From positions 102,559,906 through 102,623,905 of the forward strand of contig OY804577.1 of NCBI GenBank assembly GCA_963680875.1: a stretch of DNA of 64,000 nt, given 5' to 3'. Positions 1 through 11,396 of this stretch are shown piece by piece. Position 1 is the stretch's first letter. Each line of letters begins with the position of its first letter. The position numbers and the translations under genes are program-made. The notes beneath the pieces are model-generated. The model did no database searches, was not told the DNA's origin, and worked only from the letters and a program-made list of their open reading frames with translations. The DNA is from Bathymodiolus brooksi. Taxonomy: Eukaryota; Mollusca; Bivalvia; Mytilida; Modiolidae.

Positions 1-363
1 TTGATAAACTTGCAATTACAGAGGTACTTGATGCCTTCCAATAAGCATCTTTTGTTATTTTGAAAGATGCATAAAGATATCTTGAAAGAAGAAGAATAAA
101 GGAGTAGTGTATAAAAAGAAATACTTCAATATAATGTGAGATCTTCGTGTAATTGGCTGTCAAAAGTTGGTGGGATTTTTGTTTTCACTATAAAATTATA
201 ATGCCGCTTTAATATCTCTTGTTTTATCTGTCTCTTCTAATACTGTTCATATTTTGCGGTCTTTGTGACATTATATTAAAGTGAAATATTATTATTATAT
301 TAAACATTATTAAGAAAAAACTGGTGGAACGAGCTAATCTGGGTCACGGGTCACTGTAATCGG
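1..363. other. AT-rich intergenic stretch, no gene seen
   Basis: Both strands carry only short open frames broken by many stops. No repeat family recognised elsewhere in the window was detected here. Confidence 0.6.
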
Positions 364-709
364 GCGGCTGTATCGAGAAACAGATACGGTGTTGAAAAAA
401 CTGTTGATACTCATAAAATATTGATAAATGCAATAAAATTTTATGTTTGTCTTCAAGAAATATGATAAGACAAAACCATGTGTGAAGTTTTATGACGAAA
501 TATCTCCGATTTCTATGTAAATTTACGAGTTGAAGTTGCGGCTGTATCGAGAAACAGATACGGTGTTGAAAAAACTGTTGATACTCATAAAATATTGATA
601 AATGCAATACAATTTTATGTTTGTCTTCAAGAAATATGATAGACAAAACCATGTGTGAAGTTTTATGACCAAATATCTCCGATTTCTATGTAAATTTACG
701 AGTTGAAGT
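364..709. repeat. Direct tandem duplication, 2 x 174 bp
   Basis: The block starting gcggctgtatcgagaaacag at 364 is repeated at 538 with only a few differences (for example one base lost after 'gataaga'). The second copy ends at about 709. The two minus-strand open frames over this block exist because the period (174) is a multiple of three; they resemble no protein family I know and I treat them as non-coding. Confidence 0.9.
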
Positions 710-1396
710 GGGGAAACACCCACAGGTAATTTTAGCGATGTATTTTTATCTTGGACAAGAATAATGAGCGTCCTGATTGAATGACCGATATGTGTTATAT
801 TTATTCATTTGTTTGATTCTGGAATATTGTTGATCATTGATTTAAACAAGAAAAAAAGGGAAAAAAGGGGGGGATGAATTTTATTTGTGAATTTTACAGT
901 TAAATAAATGTTGTTTCGACAGTTTAAAGAGAAAAATATAAATTGGTTGCGACTAAAGCTTAAATCAGCGTTAAAAATTGAACAAATATCAGTGGTTTTG
1001 TAAATGAGATTTATTTTAAATAGAAAATCTGAATTTATTATTTATTAATTTATTATTAATGATACAGTTTTATATCCCTTGGGAGGGGGAGGGGGACTAT
1101 GATGAAAATTTGAAATAAAAACACAAGACCGGACTTTAAGCAAAAATAATAATCCAGGATTAGTTTTTTTATTAAAAAATCCAGGATCCCTGTGTCCACG
1201 ATTTTTTTTTTAAGTTAATAATATGAAATATTGACATCCACACTTCCCTTTTGGACAGCACATTTCTGTGTACACACTTGTTATTAGCATAAAAAAAACT
1301 GTAACGGAGTTCCCTAAAAATATGGCGAAAACAGGCTAAATATCTTCCGGTGTGAAATATTATGAAGTTCCGCTGAAAGTCATCTGTAATGTTACG
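710..1396. other. Intergenic, nothing recognised
   Basis: AT-rich DNA with homopolymer runs (poly-A near 850, poly-T near 1200) and no coding signal. Confidence 0.5.
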
Positions 1397-2665
1397 TCAT
1401 ATGATCCCTGCTGGGCTATGATATGACGGGTGGAGAGCGACTTGGTCGCGATGATCCGCAAGCGCGGACTTCAAACTTTCGAGTTTCTTTGCGGATACAG
1501 TGTTTTCGTCCAGGTGGTTCCAATCAACAGCTGTCTGTACGAAGAATGAGTGTTTATATTGATCGGTTCTATTCGGCGCGATCACTATGCATTTACTGTT
1601 GTTTCTTACCGAGGAAGTCACTATATTGTTAGTTATACTATTGTCAATTTTTTTTTGCTCTGATTTGACGTTTTGATTTCTGGTATTTTACAAATAGGTC
1701 CGGCGGCATTGCTGGTACCTGCCCCTCAACCACTTTATTAAAGAAGATCAGGCGTTGTTTCTGTCTTCTGGACTGTAAGGTTGGCAGTTTAGCTCATTTA
1801 GCATTTTGGTCATGCATCCTTCTTCCCTGCTTTTGTAGTCTTTGGCTATGAATCTGACTCCCCTTCTTTGAATACTCTCCAGTTTTGTTATTTCTTGATT
1901 TGTATATGGAACCCATATGATTGATCCATATTCCATAATTGATCTTACGAGAGCAATATATGCGGTTCTTAGAATGCATTCTCTAGGACAGTGTTGTAAA
2001 TTTCTCCTGAGGAATCCAAGTGTGGAACTGGCTTGTTTACAGGTGTTGTTTATATGTTCCTTCCATTTGAAGTCTTCTACTATTTGTAGTCCTAGGTACA
2101 ATGTAGGGGTTTGATGGTACTTGTTCCAGGATTTGGTTGTTTAATGTGTAGGAGTGGTGGCTCTTCTTCTTCATGCTTAGGATATAACACTTTTTGGCAT
2201 TGAAACGCATTCCCCAGTCTGATGCCTATTTCTCTAGGTTTTTTAGGTCGTTTTGTAGGGTGGTATGGTCATTTTCGTTATTAATTTCTCTATGCAAAAG
2301 ACAGTCATCTGTGAATAGTCTCACTGATGAATTGACAGAGTTTGGTAGGTCATTTATGTGGCATACGGATAGTATTGGTCCCATCACTGTTCCATGTGGT
2401 ACTCCGGAGTCAACTGTGGCCTCGTCAGAGTATTCGCTTTCAAGTGCCACTAGCTCGCATTTTCCTTTCTGTTAGGAAGGATATGAGCCATGTGTGGAGC
2501 GGTCCTCTTATTCCGTACTGATCTATTTTATGGAGGAGCCTGTCGTGGGGGACTGTGTCGAAAGCTTTAGAGAAGTCTAGACCATGATTCCTATGTCTAC
2601 TTGTTTCCCTTTGTCGAATGATTGCAGCATGTCATGTATGGTAACTACAAGTTGCGTTTCTCCCC
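1397..2665 (-). pseudogene. Truncated non-LTR retrotransposon (LINE) reverse transcriptase, broken
   Basis: Read on the minus strand, fragments appear in the order expected for the C-terminal half of a LINE ORF2. At about 2460-2665 lies the AFDTVPHDRLL block. At 2226-2450 follow the SGVPHGTVMGPIL and NDLPNSVNSSVRLF blocks, with TDD where the catalytic FADD is expected, so a key residue differs. At 1748-2200 lies the thumb/connection region (YLGLQI, LRRNLQHCP, EYGSIIW, IQRRGVRFI). The typical LINE C-terminus (SFFVQTAVDWNHLDENTV) is at 1397-1621. The pieces lie in different frames, so frameshifts and stops have accumulated. The 5' end (endonuclease) is missing. The domain layout suggests a jockey/CR1-like clade, but I cannot fix the clade. 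It is a dead, 5'-truncated insertion. Confidence 0.88.
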
Positions 2666-3018
2666 CGAGTTCCACCAGAACACTTTTAGTGTGACTAAAT
2701 TAATTCTGAACAACATTTAATAATTAATAAATTAGGTTATGAAATGTGTTCTAGAATAAACTTTAGATGTGTATGATAATTGTTTCAAAATATTTGGTAG
2801 ACAAGTTTTCAATAATTTATTTCGGTAGGTATGATTGTTGCTAATACGAATATTATTCTTGTGAATTCATTAATAAACTAACGCCAATTCTCTGATCAAA
2901 TTTCTTTTTTTTTTTCCGATTTTTTCGTATTTTTTATTTATATTTACTTGCTTGAAATGTGTGTAAATATGCATTATCACACATGACGACATGTACACTC
3001 ACCTACGTTACAGTACGT
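2666..3018. other. Intergenic spacer between two LINE remnants
   Basis: AT-rich DNA with a poly-T tract near 2905. No gene or known repeat recognised. Confidence 0.5.
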
Positions 3019-3925
3019 ATACAGATATTCTGAGAGTACTACCAGGTAAATGGGAACAAGACTGGCTCATGCACTTCCACCCAGACAGTAAGTGTAACAC
3101 AAAAGCGGAAAACAATATCGCATACCTATCAATTGCATGGGCACACACTAGAGAAAGCTGACTCTGCAAAATATTTAGGCATTACCATTCAGAATAACTT
3201 AAAGTGGGACAAACATATCAACACCATAACAGCTAAAGCTAATCAGTTACTAGGATTCATTAAAAGAAATTTAAAAGTACATTCACCAGCCATCAAAGAA
3301 CATGCATTCAAAGCTTTAGTCCGACCGAAATTGGAATATTGTAACACCATTTGGGACCCACACACACAACAACAAAAACTTCAAATTGAAAAAATTCAAC
3401 GGAGAGCAGCCCGCTATGTCAGTAACAGGTACCACAATACAAGCTCTGTAACAGATATGATGTCTGACTTGAGGTGCGCCGCATAAGGTACAGACTCATA
3501 TTCTTTTACAAAGTCATACACCACTTAGTTGCCATACCATATTCAAACCTATCAATTCCAGTTGACACCAGAACCAGACACACAAATCCAAATTCATTCA
3601 GGCACATACAGACATCAAAAGACTGCTACAAATACTCGTACTTCCCCAGGTCTATCACACTTTGGAATCAACTGCCTACAACATTTACCACTGCAGACAC
3701 AGTTGACGGTTTCAAGAGCATGATCCCAGTATCTGCCTTGATTCCAATTTTCACACCATAATCACTCATACTCATAGTAGTTATCAAATGTATATAGTTT
3801 TAACCTTTGATTCATTGTTTATTGTACATATGTTAACTTATGTATTAACTAAATTTAATACGGCGCTCGGCCAATAATCTTCAGTAGTGAAGGACGGCCA
3901 GAAATGTAAAGAAGAAGAAGAATAA
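3019..3925 (+). pseudogene. 3' fragment of a second LINE reverse transcriptase, plus strand
   Basis: The plus-strand frame at 3133-3486 gives the post-catalytic part of a LINE RT: a KYLGITIQNNLKW block, then LGFIKRNLKVHSP, LVRPKLEYCNTIWDP and IQRRAARYV. The preceding bases (about 3025-3110) still read like the region just after the FADD motif (WEQDWLMHFHPDSKC). Near 3480 the frame shifts and continues as RRIRYRLIFFYKVIHHL, ending with the common FPRSITLWNQLPTTF block and a stop near 3760. The following 3' UTR carries 'cggcgctcggccaataatct' and ends in an (AAG)n-like tail near 3905-3925, a usual LINE 3' end. The catalytic core and endonuclease are absent. It runs opposite to the remnant at 1.4-2.7 kb and its sequence is different enough to be a separate insertion. 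Confidence 0.87.
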
Positions 3926-4601
3926 TAGGTTCTTCCATACGTTCTTGGGAAAGATCACGAGTGGAAGATCACCCGGGCTTTCCCAACAACGCATGTAAGT
4001 ACCTATTTCTTCCGTAAACCAACAACTTTCACTATCGCGAACTCCTAGAGACGCCCGCCATTGATCAGTAACTAATTTCATACAATATCAGATCAATATC
4101 ATTGAGCGTTATGAAATACACATCACATAAAATTGACTTTTGTGACACCGACTAATAAACTAAGTAGCTTTCTACTGATATTAGAGCTTTTCTCACTAAT
4201 ATTTTATTGAAAGTACAGTATTTTACTTCATGAGACACCCCATACATGAAATATGACGTGACACATATTTTGACGTCATTGAAGAATGACGTCAAAGGTA
4301 CGGAAAAGGACATCTAGAAATACGAAAAAATGAAAATAAAAGACACAAATATATATTTAATACGGTTGGAATCTGTATTTGAAAAAAAAACCAATGGTTA
4401 AATCCGTAATATATCTGTTATTCAGCTATCATACATGGTATATAATGTGACATTCCAGGCTTAGGGTATATATTTAAATGATTTTTTTCTTGTTAGAGGC
4501 GTTCTGATTGGATGTCACAACGAGTAAAGACGAGTGCACGTGGACTCGTCTTACCTCGGTCGTCTTCACCCGAAAACGTCCATTTACGGAAGAAATATAG
4601 G
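3926..4601. other. Intergenic, with two TGACGTCA octamers
   Basis: No coding signal. Two perfect CRE-type palindromes TGACGTCA sit at 4271-4278 and 4287-4294. With no nearby gene start I make no regulatory claim. An inverted 13-mer (tttcttccgtaaa near 4010, tttacggaagaaa near 4585) may mark the ends of an old element. Confidence 0.4.
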
Positions 4602-4760
4602 GTCTAACACCGGGAGAGGTGCAAGATAGTAAAATCTGTGACACCCGAGGGTAAGATTTAAATCGTATCGGACGAGGCTTGTCCGAGTCCAATACGTTTT
4701 AAATCTTACCCGAGGGTGTCACAAATTTTACTATCTTGCACCTTTTACGGTGTTCGACTC
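4602..4760. repeat. Long inverted repeat (hairpin) at the head of repeat A
   Basis: The arms at about 4602-4672 and 4687-4760 are complementary over some 55-70 bases with few mismatches, centred on a short loop rich in gtccgagtcc. The same hairpin, with compensating differences, is found at 52745-52918. Confidence 0.9.
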
Positions 4761-4928
4761 TTTTTCTCACCCCTTTCTACAGTGTCAATGTTTGTTTACT
4801 TGTTGTGTAGTTTGGTGCATTAATTTGCGAACCGTATCACAACCACAGTCCTGACCAAAATGCCACGTAATAAAAATTAAAATAAAGCAAGATTTTCATT
4901 TTACAACTTTAAAGAGTTTCAAAATAAT

Positions 4929-5460
4929 ATGCGAGCTTAAGCGAGCTCTTTATGGTATAGAATGTGTACTTAGGATTTTTTAACAAACATGGTTGAACAT
5001 ATTGTCGAAGAAAAAAAAATTTTACGTTTTGTAAACACCGGTGTCCGGGTAACACACTAACACACTCAACTAATGAAGATCTTCTTAACATAAAGCGTAA
5101 ATGTGATCCTGAAGTCTCGTACCCTCTCTCGTACGTCCGATACCACTGAAACCCGAACCCGTGTGTAATAAAAGTCATTTTGCCAGCTTGTTTTACTTAT
5201 ATTGATATTTTTTAATTTATTAAATCTCTTCTGACATACTGACAAGAATTTTTGTTTCTACGCGGAAGTTAACTTTTGAGATTTCGTAAGGAACGATAAC
5301 TCGAATAAAGGAACGACAGCTCGATTGAATGAGACTAGATTCGGCCCTAAATAAAGTCGTCCCTAATATATCTCGGCCCAAAAAATCTCGTAACTTTTTG
5401 ATGAAATTGTCAGATAATTTTCAGATGAGCGAGCATTCATGGCCGTGCCGATTTCATATT
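4929..5460 (-). repeat. Repeat 'B' inserted inside repeat A
   Basis: Relative to the uninterrupted repeat A copy near 52600, this copy jumps from 'ttcaaaataat' to 'aaagttaac' with about 532 extra bases between them. The extra DNA is the reverse complement of the unit repeated at 5902-6708 (ends gcgagcttaagcgagctc and ggccgtgccgatttca), plus about 165 bases those downstream copies lack. Confidence 0.85.
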
Positions 5461-5901
5461 AAAGTTAACAAACTTGTGATAGCTTCTACAATAACAAAAT
5501 CGTGCACCTTTTACGATGTTTGTCTCTTTTTCTCATCTTTCAATATTTGTTTACGTTGAGAAAATATAGAGTACTCTCCCTTGTTAGGTAACTAACGTAA
5601 ATAAAAGCAATTACCTCCCTTTGACCAACGTCAAATAAAATTTTTTACAGGCATTTATCGCTGTTGTAATAGCATTTATAATATATTTATAAATAAAATA
5701 CATTGTATTTTATTGTGAAATACATTTAAAATACTGTCAAGACACTATAAATCGACAATTTAATTCAACAATGGAAAACAATATTGCGGGAAAAACGGCG
5801 TGTAGCTTGTCTTGCCCTGGAGCCGGGATAAGATAGAAAAATCTTTTTCACCTAAACTAACGGACTACTTTATCCAAGGGGTGAGAAGATATATTCTTAA
5901 T

Positions 5902-6708
5902 GTGAAACCGGCACGGCCTTAAATGCTCGCGCATCTGAAAATTATCTGGCAATTTCATCAAAAGTGTCGAGATTTTTTGGGCCGAGATATATTGGGGACG
6001 ACTTTTTTTAGGGCCGAATCTAGTCTCATTCAATCGAGCTGTCGTTCCTTTATTCGAGTTATCGTTCCTTACGAGAGAGGGTACGAGACTTCAGGATCAC
6101 CTTAGCGCTTTATGTTAAGAAGATCTCCATTAGTTGAGTGTGTTAGTGTGTTACCCGGAAACCGGTGTTTACAAAACGTAAGGAACGATAACTCGAATAA
6201 CAAATACAAAACGTAGAATTTTTTTTTCTTCGACAATATGTTCAGCCATGTTTGTTAAAAAATCCTAAGTATACATTTTATACCATAAAGAGCTCGCTTA
6301 AGCTCGCATAATATGAAACCGGCACGGCCTTAAATGCTCGCGCATCTGAAAATTATCTGGCAATTTCATCAAAAGTGTCGAGATTTTTTGGGCCGAGATA
6401 TATTGGGGACGACTTTTTCTAGGGCCGAATCTAGTCTCATTCAATCGAGCTGTCGTTCCTTTATTCGAGTTATCGTTCCTTACGAGACTTCAGGATCACC
6501 TTAGCGCTTTATGTTAAGAAGATCTCCATTAGTTGAGTGTGTTAGTGTGTTACCCGGAAACCGGTGTTTACAAAACGTAAGGAACGATAACTCGAATAAC
6601 AAATACAAAAAGTAGAATTTTTTTTTCTTCGACAATATGTTCAGCCATGTTTGTTAAAAAATCCTAAGTATACATTTTATACCATAAAGAGCTCGCTTAA
6701 GCTCGCAT
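5902..6708 (+). repeat. Repeat 'B', two head-to-tail copies
   Basis: The block beginning gaaaccggcacggccttaaa occurs at about 5904 and again at 6315 (period about 411). The second copy lacks a short gagagggtacgag stretch. Both are inverted relative to the copy at 4929-5460, so the three copies form a large imperfect inverted arrangement of roughly 1.8 kb. Confidence 0.9.
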
Positions 6709-7186
6709 ATAATTTGACCAGATAATCTAGGCCTATGGAGTTTATATTTATATGGTGGAATAATTTTAATTTAAATTTCCTCTGATATAAGTTCGTCTTG
6801 TTTCTATTTAGCAGAAAATTTGTTACATAGAAATCTTTTTGCAGTAACTTTTGGTTGACACAAATCTGTACGTGTTCATGCTAGTCTATTTTAACTTTTT
6901 GGTATTTAGCGTCAGTAACTGTTGAATTATTTCCCCTTATTATTTTTTGGATATGGCGCTTATTCTAAATTTGGATTTTATAATAATTACTACAGATTCT
7001 ACGATTTTAAAGTTGGTTTAATTATCTAGACACATAGTATGACACAAGGTAACACGAAATTCATTAGTACCCACGCGCATTTTGAGCAAAATCAACATGC
7101 TTCAACAAGAGTACCATGTTTTATTTTGGCGTCTGGTTTGTTTACAATTTTCAATCAAACAAATTTACATTATTTTCGTACACGAG
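6709..7186. other. Intergenic, nothing recognised
   Basis: AT-rich DNA. The open frame that starts at 7039 is explained in its second half by a SINE fragment and resembles no protein. Confidence 0.45.
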
Positions 7187-7287
7187 TCAGTGACGAGCCA
7201 ATTACATACTACATAGACTTGAGGCAGGTCAGTGGTTTATATGAGGATACTCCAGTTCCATCCTACAATAAAACTGAATGCCATAAT
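7187..7287 (+). repeat. SINE body fragment, plus orientation
   Basis: The pattern 'gaggcaggtcagtggttta ... ccagttcca ... caataaaactgaatgcca' matches the middle of the SINE seen many times in this window. Head and tail are lost. Confidence 0.7.
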
Positions 7288-8559
7288 TACGGGGTCCCAT
7301 AATTACGGGAAGAAGAAGAATTAGCATCGTGTGATGGGTTTTCGTACTATTATCGATTTTCCGATATAGCGATTAACAGTGTTAACCCTTCATTCATATG
7401 ACGATTGGAATTTTCAAAGAATGGCTAGTTAAATATTTCTTTGTACATAAGATTGTTTTAAAAGCCATTTTTGTATTTTAATATACTGCCATTACTGGTG
7501 TAATACCACTAACGAATTCTCCATAACTTCTATGTTAAATAAAATCTTTTTGAGATTTCATACAGGATTTACCCAAGTTTAATCTAAGTGACACTCATTT
7601 CTCATGGAAGAGGTACCTAATTGGAAGCTTAACCCCCGAAAATCAACATACATTTAATTGCATATAAGAAAAAACAGGCAGTCCGAAGATGTCTACTGTC
7701 AAAAATCCTACTTTCACTTTCGATTTAACACAAATTCAGGTAGTTCCTTTCCAATGCAATCAATTTTTTATTTAAAACTGTAAAGGACATCAAATATGGA
7801 CTTAAAATTATCCTAAGATCTGTAGGTTTCTGCTGACATTCAGTATTTTGCAGTATCTAATAGGGTTTATTTTTTATCCAACAATGTAGGAATCCATTTT
7901 GTGTTTACGTACTACTTTCCCATACGTTCTTTTCGACTGATACCCATGTTTAGTGGTATTACACCTATACTCTCGAATATCTGGCAATTTTTGCTGTCGG
8001 TAAAATGGCGTCATATGTTTTCGTATGAAGTAAAAACAGGGCCGATATACGGGCAGTCTTCGAAATTAGGCGGTAGTCCGAAGCCTGTGGCGTGTAAAAT
8101 TGTACACGGGCGTATAAAATGAGTAGTTACAAGTTCCACAAGTCCGACGGGCCGGTGAAAAAAAAAGTCATATAGTTTCAAAAATTGATTTCATAAGATA
8201 TTGTGTGTAGATATTTAGTTTATTGTTCTCCGTTTTCAGTTGCTGCCGAATCAATGCAAAAAATGGGTAGGCAAACAAGTCCTTTTAAGAATTTCCGATA
8301 TTCGAAATAGATTTAGGTGTGTCTGTTTTTTGCAATTTGATTGGTTGATATTTTTACCATCATGTAGGTTTTAAAAAAGGACGAGAAGCAGGTTCACGTT
8401 AGAGGGCGAAGTACGGTAGTTGCCTTGTGAAGGTTGACTTCGATTTCTAGTTGGTCAAAAGCGAAGTTCAAGTAGCCTTGTAATTTTAAAGAGTCGCCCT
8501 ATGTTGCCTGCGTATGTTTGCCACGTGCCATTTATGAAAATATCGACATCATGTTTATT
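7288..8559. other. Intergenic, nothing recognised
   Basis: No exon-like or repeat-family match was found. The open frame at 7901-8122 has no recognisable domain. Confidence 0.45.
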
Positions 8560-9300
8560 GAATTCTATGGTATTCATTAAGTATTTTGATAGTGACTTTC
8601 TTGAATAGTAATCCATTTCGGTTTAAAGAAACTTTTATTTAGTTCAATATCAAATAAAAATGGCACCATGAGAAAGGGGGCGCAATCAGACACTGTGCTA
8701 CGGGAAATGTTGATCGAAGCTACTTTTAACCAAACAAACTTTTGATTTTTTTTTTCAATCCTGTGACATAAAGTCTGAGTTCTCATATATAATATGTTCA
8801 TATTTGAGAAGGTTGGTTATTCAAAATTCGTTGAAATGCACGGAGACACTTCAGATTTTTTTCGATCCGCTTCCAAATCCGATCGATGTTTTTTTAATTA
8901 ATTGCGATCTATTTATAGAACTGTTGCTGACAGACCTATGTCTACGTTAATACCTCTGCAGTTAGAAAATAGATTTTGAAATACAGTAGTTTTGTTCCAT
9001 TGTTGCACTCTGATTTGAGGTCTTACAAATAATAATTACAATCTTTACTTGCTTCAGTTTATGACTGTTAGCGTCAATATATACGTTCGTGCTATATTTG
9101 CATTCCCTATCTATCTATATACAGTCATAATTGTGTAGCCTTCAGCAGAAGAAATAGGTATATGCCAATTTGCTCAACGGTCCGTTGAGCAAATTGGCAT
9201 ATACATATTTCTTCTGCTGAAGGCTACACAAATATGACTTTTTGCATTTTGTGTGGTATTAATTCAAATCATAGTGATATTAAAAATTATCACCAAATTA
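8560..9300 (+). repeat. Interspersed repeat 'C', copy 1, with palindromic 3' part
   Basis: Blocks such as aagtattttga, cactgtgctacgggaaat, aatatgttcatatttg and gaaatgcacgg(a/g)gacactt occur in the same order at 23880-24870 in intron 9. The copies are clearly related but diverged and contain different indels. No shared ORF was seen. The 3' part contains the palindrome listed separately. Confidence 0.82.
9124..9238. repeat. 115-bp near-perfect palindrome
   Basis: The arms 9124-9180 and 9182-9238 are reverse complements with 2 mismatches in 57 positions, around a single T at 9181 (centre gctcaacgg-t-ccgttgagc). With essentially no loop it could extrude as a cruciform. Confidence 0.97.
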
Positions 9301-9779
9301 TATGTCACACGCAATGATGACACCACAGGTTTGACAGTGATGATATGGAATATACTGAGGATGCTATTGACAATATGATATTAGAATTTTCAGGAGATTA
9401 ATTTTACATGAATCCAAAATAAAGTGTCTTTTTGTTTTTTTTACTTGCATTCTGGTCTTACCTAATGCATAATTGACATGTCCACATAATATTTGGTACA
9501 TCATTATGTTTTGAGTTTTTGTGGTTTGAATTAATGGTCATTAATGTAGTTTTCAAAATCGGACCTGTAGAATTGATGGTGGGCCTGTAAATATTTGAAC
9601 TTACAGGCCCCCCGGTGGGCTTGTAAGGTAAAAAGTTAAGCGTGAAGACTACGGGATGGAAACGAATATAAAATCCGGAAATGGCTGGTTTTAAAATTTC
9701 ATGGTTCTGGCCATCTACAAATCATACTACATCTAAATAAAATAACAGAATGTTTGAAAATGACCACTTTCAAAATTAT

Positions 9780-10200
9780 ACCCCCACTCGTAGAGAGGGG
9801 GCTATAGCTATATTGCAATCACCTTGTCCGTCCGTCCGTTTACACTTTCGTAACAGATATCTCAGCTTCTACTGGAAGAAATGATTTTATATTTGATATA
9901 TGGCTTTGGCATGGTGACTTGTACCGTGTCTCCCCTTTCCAGGTTTACCGCACATCTACTTCCTGTTTACAGTGCGACTTAGAATTTTTCATGTTTGCCG
10001 TAATGAAAACTTTCGTAACAGTTATTTCAGCTTCTACTGGAAGAAATGATTTTATATTTGATATATGGCTTTGGCATGGTGACTTGTACGTGTCTCCCCT
10101 TTACAGGTTTACCGCACATCTACTTCCTGTTTACCGTGTGACTTACAAATGAACAAGTGGGGGTATTCTTAGCACGACGTAGCGTGCAACATCTTGTGTT
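9780..10200 (+). repeat. Hairpin-headed tandem-repeat element (166-bp unit, about 2 copies)
   Basis: It starts with a short hairpin (cccccactcgtagagagggg), then a ccgtccgtccg block, then about two copies of a unit beginning actttcgtaacag (9843 and 10009). It closes with agtgggggtattcttagcac. The plan matches the elements at 10.7, 42.0 and 58.7 kb, although the units differ in sequence. Confidence 0.8.
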
Positions 10201-10705
10201 TACTTTTGCTGAAACCACATGCACTGCAAGGTGACATGTATTTTATATAAGAAACAGGCACATTTCAGTCAGCTCTTTTGTTTACAAGTACGATCAGTGA
10301 CCCCATGACAGTCACATGACAGGAAGAACCGGTGTCTGAGAGGCAGACGACATAGTTCAATTTTATATAGCCCTTCTAGATTTTTTTCCACCTACATGTA
10401 CTTTATAAATGAAGTAAATTTTTAGCATTACAAAAAGTATGGTTCAGTAGGTAGGTTCACTATTTTTGGTACTTACGTCTTTAAAAGCAACCTTGAAAAT
10501 TTTTGACAGATGTCACGTTGGAGTCCTGTTTACCTTCCAGAAATAGAAACCAGAAGACACGTCAAAAATAGCGTGTGTACTGTGGAAATCAAAATAAAAT
10601 GGATGATACGAAAACACATACCGTGACGATAACTGAATTATTATTAAACATGATTAAATGGAAGTAAACATCACTGTTTTATTTTGAAATTGAGGTAATC
10701 AGTTA
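10201..10705. other. Intergenic, nothing recognised
   Basis: No coding signal and no match to the repeat families of this window. Confidence 0.4.
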
Positions 10706-10707
10706 TT

Positions 10708-11292
10708 ATACCCCCGCTCCCCGAAGGGGAGGGGGGTATACTGTTTTACCTCTGTCTGTCCATTCGTCCAAGATATTTTTCGTCGCATTTTTCTCAGTAA
10801 CTGTTGATGGCAGAAATCTGATATTTGGTCACAAGCATCATATAGGTATACCATATTGTGGGTAGAGTTTTTGGACCCGTCAGATTCCTACTTCCTGTTT
10901 GCCGACTTAGTTGGTCTTTATACACATTGAACATACATGTATATGCACATTTTTCGTCACATTTTTCTCAGCAACTATTGATGACAGAGATCTGATATTT
11001 GGTCACAAGCTTCATATAGGTACCCCATATCGTGGGAAGCGTTTTTGGACCCGTCAGATTCCTACTTCCTGTTTGCCGACTTTGTTGATTTTTATACACA
11101 TTGAACATATATGCTCATTTTTCGTCGCATTTTTCTCAGCAACTATTGATGGTAGAAATCTGATATTTGGTCACAAGCTTCATATAGGTACCCCATATCG
11201 TGGGAAGCGTTTTTGGACCCATCAGATTCCTACTTCCTGTTTGCCAAAGAGTGGGGGTATCATAGGTGAGCATTAGCTCACAATTCATCTTG
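10708..11292 (+). repeat. Hairpin-headed tandem-repeat element (about 180-bp unit, 3 copies)
   Basis: The head cccccgctccccgaagggga forms a hairpin. Three copies follow of a unit containing ttttcgtcgcatttttctca, ctgatatttggtcacaagc and cagattcctacttcctgttt. The end is ggtgagcattagctcac. A second copy of the same element lies at 41967-42545. The open frames that cross both copies differ from each other and follow the repeat units, so they are not treated as genes. Confidence 0.9.
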
Positions 11293-11396
11293 TTTCTATC
11301 CTTTAATTTGTGTCTGGTCATTCTGAAGGTTTGACAGACACTGGACACTATCAATAAAAAAAAATCCAGTCATAGTGGTAAGAAAAGGTAACAGGT

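Larger units (their letters stand above)
4602..5888 (+). repeat. Interspersed repeat family 'A', full copy interrupted by an insertion
   Basis: This repeat recurs in inverted orientation at 52158-52918 and as an internally deleted copy at 20950-21136. It starts with a long hairpin (4602-4760; arms such as gtgcaagatagtaaaatctg and its complement), runs through a body containing 'gaccaacgtcaaataaaa', and ends near 5888 with ggggtgagaag. The body is split at 4929-5460 by another repeat; the copy at 52 kb is uninterrupted at the matching place. No ORF is shared between copies, so it is probably a non-autonomous element. Confidence 0.85.

Noticed and set aside
10911..11276. Small secreted-protein-like ORF over the 10.7-kb repeat
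   Set aside because: It is built of the same repeat unit read twice, and the matching copy at 42 kb does not keep the frame.
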